Part shown: one piece after another, positions 1 through 5,112 of the stretch
Numbering within the stretch: position 1 is the stretch's first letter
Layout of the letters: the number at the start of each line of letters is the position of its first letter
DNA from: Candidatus Nitrosopumilus sp.
Lineage (GTDB): Archaea; Thermoproteota; Nitrososphaeria; Nitrososphaerales; Nitrosopumilaceae
DNA length: 5,135 nt
Reading direction: 5' to 3'
NCBI GenBank assembly: GCA_016784625.1
Contig: JADHUF010000078.1
Location: 1 to 5,135 of the forward strand
The notes under the pieces: model-generated
What the model was told of the DNA's origin: nothing
The model's database searches: none
Seen by the model: the letters and a program-made list of their open reading frames with translations, nothing else
Made by a program: the position numbers and the translations under genes

Positions 1-1337
1 GGCCTAGATTTAACATTGAATTAAAAGATCAACAAAGATACACATATCTTCGAATTTCTGATGAAAAATATCCTCGATTATTAGTATCGCGAAGAACTAG
101 GGATGGAAAATTTTTAGGAAAAGGAAAAACTTTTGGACCATTTACCCAAGGTAGTTCAAAATTACTTACAATTGGTACTTTGAGAAAATCTTTTCAAATT
201 AGGATTTGTAAAACTCTTCCAAAAAAAGTATGCTTGGAATATCATTTAGGAAATTGTGAAGGGCCTTGTGAATTCAAAGATGCGCAAGAACGATATCCAA
301 AACATGTTGCTGCATTAGAACAAGTACTTCAAGGCAAAAACCAAACTAAAATTTTTGCAAAAAAATTACAAGAAGAAATGCATCAAGCTGCTGATTTACA
401 GCAATTTGAGCGTGCAAAAGACATACGTGATACTTTGATTCGACTTGGGAGTCTTCAAAATAAACAAAAAATGGAATATGTTAAAAATTCTGATGAGGAG
501 TATTTTGGTATAGGATTAAACGACCAGACTGCCATAGTGATGAATTTTCGAATGATTAATGGTGTAATTAGAGATAGTGACAAATTCTTTTTTGATTTAG
601 TTGGGGATAATTCTTTTTCAAACTTTCTTTATCAGTATTATTCTACACATAAAATTCCAAAATTTATTTTTGTTAATATACTTCCTGAAAATTTAAAATT
701 ATTAGAATCATTACTTTCAGAACAATCTGGGTTTATTGTAAAGATCATAGTTCCAAATAAAGGAAAGAAAAAAGATATCATAAATTTAATTTTAAAAAAT
801 ATTAAATTAATTCATTCAAAAGGTGGCGATCCTGGATTAGTTGAATTAAAAGAAATTTTAAATCTATCTGTAATTCCTAATATCATTGAATGTTTTGATA
901 TCTCAAATCATGGCACTGACTTTGCAGTAGGTGCAATGTCTAGATTTGTAGGTGCTACTCCAAACAAATCTGGATACAGAAAATTTAAAATCAAAACAAT
1001 AACTGGACAAGATGATTTTGCCATGATTGGGGAAATAATCAAAAGAAGGTATTATCGATTACTAGAAGAAAATTCCCAACTTCCTGATCTAATAGTAATT
1101 GATGGTGGTAAAGGACAACTAAATGCTGCTATGAAATCTTTAGAGTCCCTTGGATTAAAACTTCCATGCATTTCTTTGGCCAAAGAAAATGAAGAAGTTT
1201 TTGTACCTAAGAACAAAAATCCAATTATCATTCCTAAAAATAAACCATCATTGAAAATTTTACAATATACTAGAGATGAAGTTCATAGATTTGGGGTTGC
1301 ATATAATAGAATTATTCAAAAAAATCAAATAAAATAA
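1..1337 (+). CDS. uvrC: UvrABC excinuclease subunit C, 5'-truncated by the window edge
   Basis: UvrC makes the two incisions flanking a DNA lesion after UvrAB loading (family knowledge). The open frame enters from the left edge (first full codon at 3) and gives 444 visible residues. They begin with PRFN, the conserved end of the GIY-YIG nuclease domain, so the first ~85 residues with that active site are missing. The TTG at 180 is internal, because family-typical sequence (YPRLLVSR, FGPF) precedes it. Next come four cysteines (C-x7-C-x7-C-x3-C, 207-269) and a UVR motif for UvrB contact (visible residues ~119-153, FERAKDIRD). The RNase H-like 3'-nuclease domain follows, with FDISN (Asp at 897-899), IDGGKGQL (Asp at 1101-1103) and DEVHRF (His at 1284-1286), the family's DDH catalytic set. 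The protein stops 16 residues after that His, so the usual C-terminal (HhH)2 module is absent. Estimated full length is about 530 residues. Confidence 0.96.
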   Translation, partial: PRFNIELKDQQRYTYLRISDEKYPRLLVSRRTRDGKFLGKGKTFGPFTQGSSKLLTIGTLRKSFQIRICKTLPKKVCLEYHLGNCEGPCEFKDAQERYPKHVAALEQVLQGKNQTKIFAKKLQEEMHQAADLQQFERAKDIRDTLIRLGSLQNKQKMEYVKNSDEEYFGIGLNDQTAIVMNFRMINGVIRDSDKFFFDLVGDNSFSNFLYQYYSTHKIPKFIFVNILPENLKLLESLLSEQSGFIVKIIVPNKGKKKDIINLILKNIKLIHSKGGDPGLVELKEILNLSVIPNIIECFDISNHGTDFAVGAMSRFVGATPNKSGYRKFKIKTITGQDDFAMIGEIIKRRYYRLLEENSQLPDLIVIDGGKGQLNAAMKSLESLGLKLPCISLAKENEEVFVPKNKNPIIIPKNKPSLKILQYTRDEVHRFGVAYNRIIQKNQIK

Positions 1338-1356
1338 GAAAAAAGGATTTTTTTGG
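1338..1356. terminator. Shared terminator region between convergent uvrC and the copper-protein gene
   Basis: Only 19 bp separate the two convergent stop codons. The gap holds A6 (1339-1344), GGA, then T7 (1348-1354), so each strand meets a T-run within about 20 nt of its stop. Archaeal termination depends largely on T-rich tracts, so this can serve both genes. The A6/T6 arms could also pair around a 3-4 nt loop, but that stem would be weak. Functional role is inferred. Confidence 0.5.
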
Positions 1357-2640
1357 TTAGTTCACTGTTACACTACCAGTCATCCATGGATGAACCATAC
1401 AATAGTAATCATAACTGCCTGCATCATTAAAGGTAAATGCATAATTTGCACTTGCCATGACCAAACTACTATCAAATACTCCTGATGGACCATCAGATGC
1501 GCTTCCTCCAGTTACTGTATGTGCAGCAGTATCTATGTTAATCCATTCAACTGTATCTCCAGCATTAATTGTGATATCTGCTGGTGAGTAGCATGAATTA
1601 CTATCTTCACATCCTGGAACTGAAGTTCCTACTGGAATATCAACCATATGTGTTTGTGGTTCTGTTGATTCTTCCACTGTAGTTGCTTCTTCCATAGTAC
1701 TTTCTTCTATGATGACTTTATCTTCAACTTCTATAGTTTTACCTGCAGTTGCAGTTGCACTTACAGAGTAACTAATGGTTGCTTGATTTGTTTTCATTGT
1801 GTGAACAGCTAAAGCATTACCTGAGAATTTCCATGAACCCATTGCATTCTTTGGATCAACAAATGTTAATTCAAAGATAGTTTCACCATCTGGGGTCCAA
1901 GTCTTCGCTGGTTTTTCATCAGCACTAATTGGGCCTCTAAGTGTAACTAGTTGAATGTTTTCAGAAGCAGAGTATGAAAGAATTCCTGAATAAACATCAC
2001 TTGATGGTGCAAGTAGCACTGCAAGTTGATGTGATTCGTGACCAATACCTGGATCTGTTGCTGACATTACTGTGCCAGTCATTACAGTATCGGACATTGA
2101 TTTTTCAGTATAGTCTACTTTGTAATCAACTACAAATGGTTCGGTATTCATTGTGTGTACTGCTAAAGCATTACCGGCAAATTCCCATTCGCCTTTTGCA
2201 TTCTTTGGATCAACAAATGTTAATGCAAACTTTGTTTTTCCATCGGGTGTCCAAATTGCTTGTCCTTTGTCTTCACCATGTGCTAATGGACCATGTAATG
2301 TGACAAGTTGAATTGATTCAGATGCATCATACTTGAGTGTGCCTGAATATACTTTGTCACTTGGTGCCAAAATGATTGCCAATTGATGTGATTCATGACC
2401 TACACCAGGATCGATATCTGATGTTAGTCTATCCCATCCAGCTTTCATTGCTTTTGCAGGAGCTCCACTTTTGACTTCATCTGCAATATCTGCAAATGGG
2501 TCTGTTTGAGTTTGTGAAACAACTGGGGCTGAAACAACAGGACCGGCATCTTGAACTGCACCCAAATAAGATGCGGTTCCTACACCTATAGCTATAATTG
2601 CAATTGTAAATGCAATTGCTATTTTGTCTATACCTGCCAT
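1357..2640 (-). CDS. Membrane-anchored blue copper (cupredoxin) protein with two tandem HESH domains
   Basis: Predicted 427-residue extracytoplasmic copper protein. Residues 7-29 form a hydrophobic N-terminal anchor or signal (IAIAFTIAIIAIGVG). Residues ~77-178 and ~196-296 are two copies of one domain, each with GHESHQ, WTPDG, FVDPKNA and GNALAVHTM. An acidic, Thr/Glu-rich linker follows (~300-330). The C-terminal cupredoxin domain (~333-427) carries type 1 copper ligands His374 (AHTVTGG), Cys414, His417 and Met420 (C-x2-H-P-W-M, an amicyanin-like short loop), plus Cys344/Cys350, which could form a disulfide. Related plastocyanins are thought to carry electrons in ammonia-oxidising archaea; that role here is inference. 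The frame could open at a TTG (2652), but the ATG at 2640 is preferred: it yields MAGIDK directly before the anchor and lies about 30 bp from a TATA box. The gene is convergent with uvrC and appears monocistronic. Confidence 0.9.
   Translation of the reverse strand: MAGIDKIAIAFTIAIIAIGVGTASYLGAVQDAGPVVSAPVVSQTQTDPFADIADEVKSGAPAKAMKAGWDRLTSDIDPGVGHESHQLAIILAPSDKVYSGTLKYDASESIQLVTLHGPLAHGEDKGQAIWTPDGKTKFALTFVDPKNAKGEWEFAGNALAVHTMNTEPFVVDYKVDYTEKSMSDTVMTGTVMSATDPGIGHESHQLAVLLAPSSDVYSGILSYSASENIQLVTLRGPISADEKPAKTWTPDGETIFELTFVDPKNAMGSWKFSGNALAVHTMKTNQATISYSVSATATAGKTIEVEDKVIIEESTMEEATTVEESTEPQTHMVDIPVGTSVPGCEDSNSCYSPADITINAGDTVEWINIDTAAHTVTGGSASDGPSGVFDSSLVMASANYAFTFNDAGSYDYYCMVHPWMTGSVTVN
1753..2055 (-). 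repeat. HESH domain copy 2 within the copper protein
   Basis: Second copy, starting DPGIGHESHQ. It differs from copy 1 mainly in the loop after the GP motif (ISADEKPAKT against LAHGEDKGQAI) and in its C-terminal strand. A stretch of 29 identical nucleotides (1842-1870 and 2196-2224) encodes the FVDPKNA region in both copies, so the duplication has either stayed recent or been homogenised at the DNA level. Confidence 0.8.
2107..2412 (-). repeat. HESH domain copy 1 within the copper protein
   Basis: First copy of the duplicated ~102-residue domain, starting DPGVGHESHQ and ending after GNALAVHTM plus a short beta-like tail (VVDYKVDYT). It is alternately hydrophobic and polar, suggesting a beta-sandwich. 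By eye about 65 of ~100 aligned positions match copy 2, with one gap. His residues in HESH and AVHT are kept in both copies. I do not recognise the domain. Confidence 0.8.
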
Positions 2641-2665
2641 AATTGATCTCAAACTCTATGCATAG

Positions 2666-2673
2666 TAAATAAA
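2666..2673 (-). promoter_or_regulatory. TATA box of the copper-protein gene
   Basis: On the minus strand this reads TTTATTTA, preceded by a purine-rich GATTAGA that could serve as BRE. Its centre lies about 30 bp before the ATG at 2640, which would place transcription start within a few bases of that ATG. It is too close to the alternative TTG at 2652 for that start to be transcribed, which helps decide the start codon. A 10-bp palindrome (CTATGCATAG, 2656-2665) abuts the box on its downstream side. Confidence 0.55.
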
Positions 2674-2933
2674 TCTAATCGTCATTGTTACGTTCATAAT
2701 TTTAATTTATGAGTATTTAGAATTCTATTATCTTATTTTCCATTCTGCATCCTTTTTGAAATCTTGATTTTTTGATGTTTTTCAAATATTTACAAAAATT
2801 TTAAAAAAGAATTGAAAATTTCACATGATCGCTTTAATCAATCATTGACTGTTGTCAATGATGTTAAACAATTCCTTCTTTTATGAATTAAATCTGTGAT
2901 AGAATTACAAGCAAATGAGATGTCACCAAGTAA
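2674..2933. other. AT-rich intergenic spacer without a supported gene
   Basis: This 260-bp stretch lies between the copper-protein promoter and the 3' end of the RNase H-like gene. Open frames in it are very short (for example a 13-codon frame from 2857) and lack any recognisable protein character. It is rich in A and T runs, notably around 2795-2820. Its only clear structure is the dyad at 2833-2868. I see no tRNA or box-type small RNA here. Confidence 0.6.
2833..2868. repeat. Inverted repeat (9-bp perfect stem, extended to 14 bp)
   Basis: ATCATTGAC (2841-2849) and GTCAATGAT (2854-2862) are perfect reverse complements around a TGTT loop. Outside them TTTAA (2833-2837) pairs with TTAAA (2864-2868) across a 3:1 internal bulge. 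The dyad sits 65-100 bp downstream of the RNase H-like stop and about 170 bp upstream of the copper-protein TATA box. It could be a transcript 3'-end hairpin, an operator or part of a small RNA; position alone does not decide. Confidence 0.7.
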
Positions 2934-3344
2934 CTAATCGTTTTTGGTCTTAATCTCTTTTGCATTGATATTTTCTTTGACTAAATTTTTATCTATATGT
3001 ATTAATTCAAATTCTATTTTTAATTTTCTTTGCTTGATTAATTGATTATTGAACTGTATTCTTTTTTCTATTAATTCATCTTTAATTTTTGAATTAAACA
3101 TGAAATACTCATACATTATTTTTTCATCCAATTTTATTTTTATAATGTCTGCATTTTTTATAATAAATGTCCCAATTCTCCAAAACAAACCAACATGTAA
3201 TGCGATATATTTTGATTGTAAATTTGTCACTTTATCTTTATAAATTTCTGCATGTTCTCTGTTTTGCTCAATTATTGAATTACCTGTTTGAATACTCCAT
3301 GAAATTTTCTTTGTATTTCCATCTGAATAAAAAACATGGTGCAA
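2934..3344 (-). CDS. Small protein with possible RNase H-like fold (hypothetical)
   Basis: This 136-residue soluble protein has no signal or membrane segment, and I cannot name it with certainty. Its order of elements resembles RNase HI: YSDGN (Asp8) at the first strand, a second strand (SWSIQTGNSIIEQ), a helix (residues ~41-58, TNLQSKYIALHVGLFW), then a strand ending in LDEK (Asp73) followed by MYEYF, and a C-terminal NINAKEIK segment. On that reading the helix Glu of RNase HI is Lys45 and the last Asp is Lys129, so only two of four acidic residues remain and classical activity would be doubtful. The second half is Lys- and Glu-rich. The start is a TTG at 3344: an in-frame TGA lies two codons upstream, no other start codon precedes Met77, and a TATA box sits 28-35 bp away. 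Fold assignment is an inference. Confidence 0.7.
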   Translation of the reverse strand: MHHVFYSDGNTKKISWSIQTGNSIIEQNREHAEIYKDKVTNLQSKYIALHVGLFWRIGTFIIKNADIIKIKLDEKIMYEYFMFNSKIKDELIEKRIQFNNQLIKQRKLKIEFELIHIDKNLVKENINAKEIKTKND

Positions 3345-3371
3345 TTGTCAACCAAAAAGGGGTCTTTTGTC

Positions 3372-3379
3372 TATATAAT
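3372..3379. promoter_or_regulatory. TATA box in the 76-bp divergent promoter region
   Basis: TATATAAT on the plus strand, ATTATATA on the minus strand. Its centre is about 31 bp from the TTG at 3344, matching near-leaderless transcription of the RNase H-like gene. Because TATATA is palindromic it could also drive the plus-strand gene, with a start near 3402 and a leader of about 19 nt before the ATG at 3421. A weaker alternative for that gene is TTATGAT (3393-3399), at leaderless spacing. Confidence 0.5.
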
Positions 3380-3420
3380 TTGAATATGTCCCTTATGATC
3401 AAAGATTAAAAGATGTATTC

Positions 3421-3627
3421 ATGCTTGAGTCGCACGCATTCTTCTCAAAGATGGTAGATGAATTAGTAGAATTTTCTGAGTATGATCCTGAATTAGCTGA
3501 TGGAATAAAATGGCTTGATGAACAAGCACAGAAAAAGGGCATCACATTTTATGATATGGTCTTTGAAGTTCTCTACAAACATGATGTAAACTCTAAAGCA
3601 AAAGATTGGCTTAGTACAAGAAATTAA
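3421..3627 (+). CDS. Small FYD-motif protein A (uncharacterised family)
   Basis: A 68-residue acidic, probably helical cytoplasmic protein, with no cysteine pairs, signal or membrane segment. It has an acidic N-terminal half (VDELVEFSEYDPELADG), then WLDEQAQKKG and the core GITFYDMVFEVL, and ends in a basic tail (KAKDWLSTRN). I do not know a function. It is clearly related to the 63-residue protein encoded at 4913-5104: DELV/DDLV fall at identical residue numbers (13-16), followed by [LI]-D-x-Q-x-Q-x2-G-[IL]-[ST]-F-Y-D. That agreement supports the ATG at 3421. No Shine-Dalgarno sequence is obvious. Its stop codon lies 3 bp from the convergent citrate synthase stop. Conservation of a paralogous pair argues that this is a real gene and not a chance frame. 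Confidence 0.85.
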   Translation: MLESHAFFSKMVDELVEFSEYDPELADGIKWLDEQAQKKGITFYDMVFEVLYKHDVNSKAKDWLSTRN

Positions 3628-3630
3628 AAA
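3621..3630 (-). terminator. T-rich terminator tract for citrate synthase
   Basis: Immediately after the citrate synthase stop the minus strand reads TTTTTAATTT, a plausible archaeal T-tract terminator. It overlaps the last codons and stop of the convergent small gene, so the two 3' ends are essentially abutted. The plus strand has only a weaker TATTTTC just past its own stop (3632-3638). Confidence 0.35.
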
Positions 3631-4794
3631 CTATTTTCTCAAGTTTAGGGTTTTGTATTCACATCCCTCTGGACCACAATACTTTCCAACATATGATGCC
3701 TTTGGTCTGTATAATGCAGTTTTAGGTGCTGCTTCTGCAAATTTTTCTTCAATGATGTGAGCTGCCCATCCTACAACTCTTGAAATTGCAAAAATTGGAG
3801 TATTGAGATCTACTGGAATTTTTAACATATAGTAAATTGAAGCACTGTACAAATCTACATTTGGATAAATATCCATATCTTTTTGCAATTTCATCTCAGA
3901 AATGGTTGTTGTTTCAACTTTTTCTGTAATGGCAAACCATGGGTCTTTAGTTTTTTCTGCTAGTTTTCTTGATAATTCTTTTAGAACTTGTGCTCGTGGG
4001 TCGTATGTTTTGTATACTGCATGTCCCATTCCCATGATTTTCTCCCCTTTACTCATTTTTTCTTTAATCCATGCTTCTACTTTATCTACTTCTCCGATAT
4101 CCGATAGCATTTTCATAACTTCTGTGTTGGCCCCTCCGTGTAATTCTCCACTTAATGCTCCAATTGCAGCACTTGATGCTGAATACATGTGCGCTCTAGT
4201 TGATGCAACTTGTCTTGCTGTAAATGTTGATGCATTGAAAGTATGGTCTGCATGGAGAATTAGACATACATCAAAGATTTTTTCTACTTTTGGATCTGGT
4301 CTTTCCCCAAACATCATGTATAGGAAATTTGCTGCATGACTTAGTGAAGGATCAGGATCTATGATTTTTAATCCATTTCTAATTCTATGCCAACTCGCAA
4401 TAATTGTGGGAACTTTGGCAATGAGATTAATTGCTCTGTCATAACTGGCCTCTTTATCTGCAAATTCCTCATCAAAATATCCTGCAAGTGCTGCAACAAA
4501 TGCCTGAAGCATATCCATAGGGTCTGCGTCTTTTCTCCAATTTCCCATATTCTTTTGCATTTGCTTTGGAATCTGTCTTGCATCGATTAATTTTGCATTA
4601 AATTCATCTAATTGTTGTTTATTTGGCAGGCTATCATAAAGTAGTAAATATGCTGTTTCCTCAAAGGTTGAATTTTCTGTAAGATCTAAAATATCATAGC
4701 CACGATAGATGAGCTTACCTTTTTTTCCATCAATATTTGAAATTCTAGTATCTGCAATCTCAATTCCTCGTAAACCGATGTTTTTAGTCTCCAT
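3631..4794 (-). CDS. gltA: Citrate synthase
   Basis: Condenses acetyl-CoA with oxaloacetate to citrate, the entry step of the TCA cycle, in the cytoplasm. At 387 residues it matches the usual archaeal length. The catalytic set of the family is present: His219 (GELHGGAN), His258 (MGMGHAVYK) and Asp314 (NVDLYSAS). Supporting motifs are DHTFNAST (His184), DPRA (Arg267), the SRVVGW arginine (339) and RPKASYVG (Arg363), used in substrate binding. The N-terminus (GLRGIEIADTRIS, YRGYDI) is also typical. GHAV replaces the GHRV seen in many prokaryotic enzymes; Ala at this place also occurs in eukaryotic citrate synthases. A C-terminal CGPEGC pair (Cys373, Cys378) is a small oddity. The ATG at 4794 lies about 26 bp from a good TATA box, suggesting a leaderless, single-gene transcript. 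A 2-methylcitrate synthase role cannot be wholly excluded, but no propionate genes are adjacent. Confidence 0.95.
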   Translation of the reverse strand: METKNIGLRGIEIADTRISNIDGKKGKLIYRGYDILDLTENSTFEETAYLLLYDSLPNKQQLDEFNAKLIDARQIPKQMQKNMGNWRKDADPMDMLQAFVAALAGYFDEEFADKEASYDRAINLIAKVPTIIASWHRIRNGLKIIDPDPSLSHAANFLYMMFGERPDPKVEKIFDVCLILHADHTFNASTFTARQVASTRAHMYSASSAAIGALSGELHGGANTEVMKMLSDIGEVDKVEAWIKEKMSKGEKIMGMGHAVYKTYDPRAQVLKELSRKLAEKTKDPWFAITEKVETTTISEMKLQKDMDIYPNVDLYSASIYYMLKIPVDLNTPIFAISRVVGWAAHIIEEKFAEAAPKTALYRPKASYVGKYCGPEGCEYKTLNLRK

Positions 4795-4816
4795 ACTGAG
4801 CGTACTGAAAATCTTC

Positions 4817-4824
4817 TATTATAT
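4817..4824 (-). promoter_or_regulatory. TATA box of citrate synthase
   Basis: On the minus strand this reads ATATAATA within AAAATATAATAG. Its centre is 26-27 bp before the ATG at 4794, the classical archaeal TATA-to-start distance, so transcription probably begins at or next to the start codon. No Shine-Dalgarno motif lies between. A direct repeat TACTGA (4794-4799 and 4803-4808) overlaps the expected initiation site. Confidence 0.6.
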
Positions 4825-4912
4825 TTTCGCCAAAATTATGTCTCTGAAGTTTAGTAATTAGTCTAATATGGCAACTTTTGGTCATAAATGAAAATTTTTA
4901 AACCAAAATTAA

Positions 4913-5104
4913 ATGACTCCACAGGAACGCAAAGACTTGCAAAAATTAGATGACCTGGTGCTTGAGGCATCTGAAGGGGAATTAAAAAAAATCCAAGAAA
5001 TTGACCATCAAACACAGATGGAAGGATTATCATTTTACGATGTGTACCTTGATTCTAGTTCTTTGATTAATCAGAATATCAAAAAATCTTTTAGAAAGTC
5101 TTAA
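4913..5104 (+). CDS. Small FYD-motif protein B (uncharacterised family)
   Basis: A 63-residue charged, mostly helical cytoplasmic protein without cysteine, signal or membrane segment. Residues 5-37 are rich in Lys, Glu, Asp and Gln and look helical (KDLQKLDDLVLEA, IQEIDHQTQ). The core GLSFYDVYL follows at 38-46, and a basic tail ends FRKS. It is a diverged relative of the protein at 3421-3627, aligning over about 35 residues with one gap, but its region after FYD differs (Ser-rich instead of MVFEVL) and its tail is shorter. The shared numbering of D13 to V16 supports the ATG at 4913. The gene is divergent from citrate synthase across 118 bp. A TATA-like CATAAATG (4883-4890) is correctly spaced for a leaderless transcript, but TTTTTAAA (4895-4902) looks more like a box and is too close, so the promoter is uncertain. 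Function unknown. Confidence 0.82.
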   Translation: MTPQERKDLQKLDDLVLEASEGELKKIQEIDHQTQMEGLSFYDVYLDSSSLINQNIKKSFRKS

Positions 5105-5112
5105 TTTTTTTT
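5105..5112 (+). terminator. T8 terminator tract after small protein B
   Basis: Eight consecutive T residues begin directly after the TAA stop, followed by CTTCATTT. This matches the T-tract type of archaeal terminator. No stable stem precedes it. Confidence 0.5.

Noticed and set aside
180..182. TTG at 180 as the start of uvrC
   Set aside because: The same frame is open back to position 3 and encodes family-typical UvrC sequence (PRFN, YPRLLVSR, FGPF) before the TTG, so the gene starts outside the window.
1974..2303. 109-codon plus-strand frame
   Set aside because: It lies wholly antisense to the duplicated HESH domains, and its translation is low-complexity Leu/Gln/His-rich with no domain character.
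1753..2412. CRISPR or mobile-element interpretation of the internal repeats
   Set aside because: The repeats are two in-frame protein domains with continuous coding between them; there are no regularly spaced short repeats, terminal inverted repeats or transposase.
2641..2652. TTG at 2652 as the start of the copper protein, adding four residues
   Set aside because: The TATA box at 2666-2673 is only about 17 bp away, so the transcript would start inside this extension; the ATG at 2640 has proper spacing.
2856..2898. Short plus-strand frame (13 codons) in the spacer
   Set aside because: Too short, overlaps the dyad, no promoter or homology evidence.
3049..3409. Plus-strand frames of 64 and 80 codons over the RNase H-like gene
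   Set aside because: Their hydrophobic Phe/Ile/Leu-rich translations arise from the AT-rich complement of Lys/Asn codons; the minus frame is longer, has a TATA box at proper distance and a plausible fold layout.
3902..4339. 145-codon plus-strand frame
   Set aside because: It is antisense to the catalytic core of citrate synthase, whose motifs are unmistakable; the Ser/Ala-rich translation looks like a reverse-strand shadow.
4368..4590. Two ~70-codon frames on either strand inside citrate synthase
   Set aside because: Both lie within the real coding frame, which is intact and continuous, and neither has recognisable motifs or a promoter.
3631..4794. 2-methylcitrate synthase in place of citrate synthase
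   Set aside because: Sequence motifs alone do not separate them with certainty, but no prp-type neighbour is present and the typical archaeal citrate synthase motifs are complete, so the simpler call is kept.
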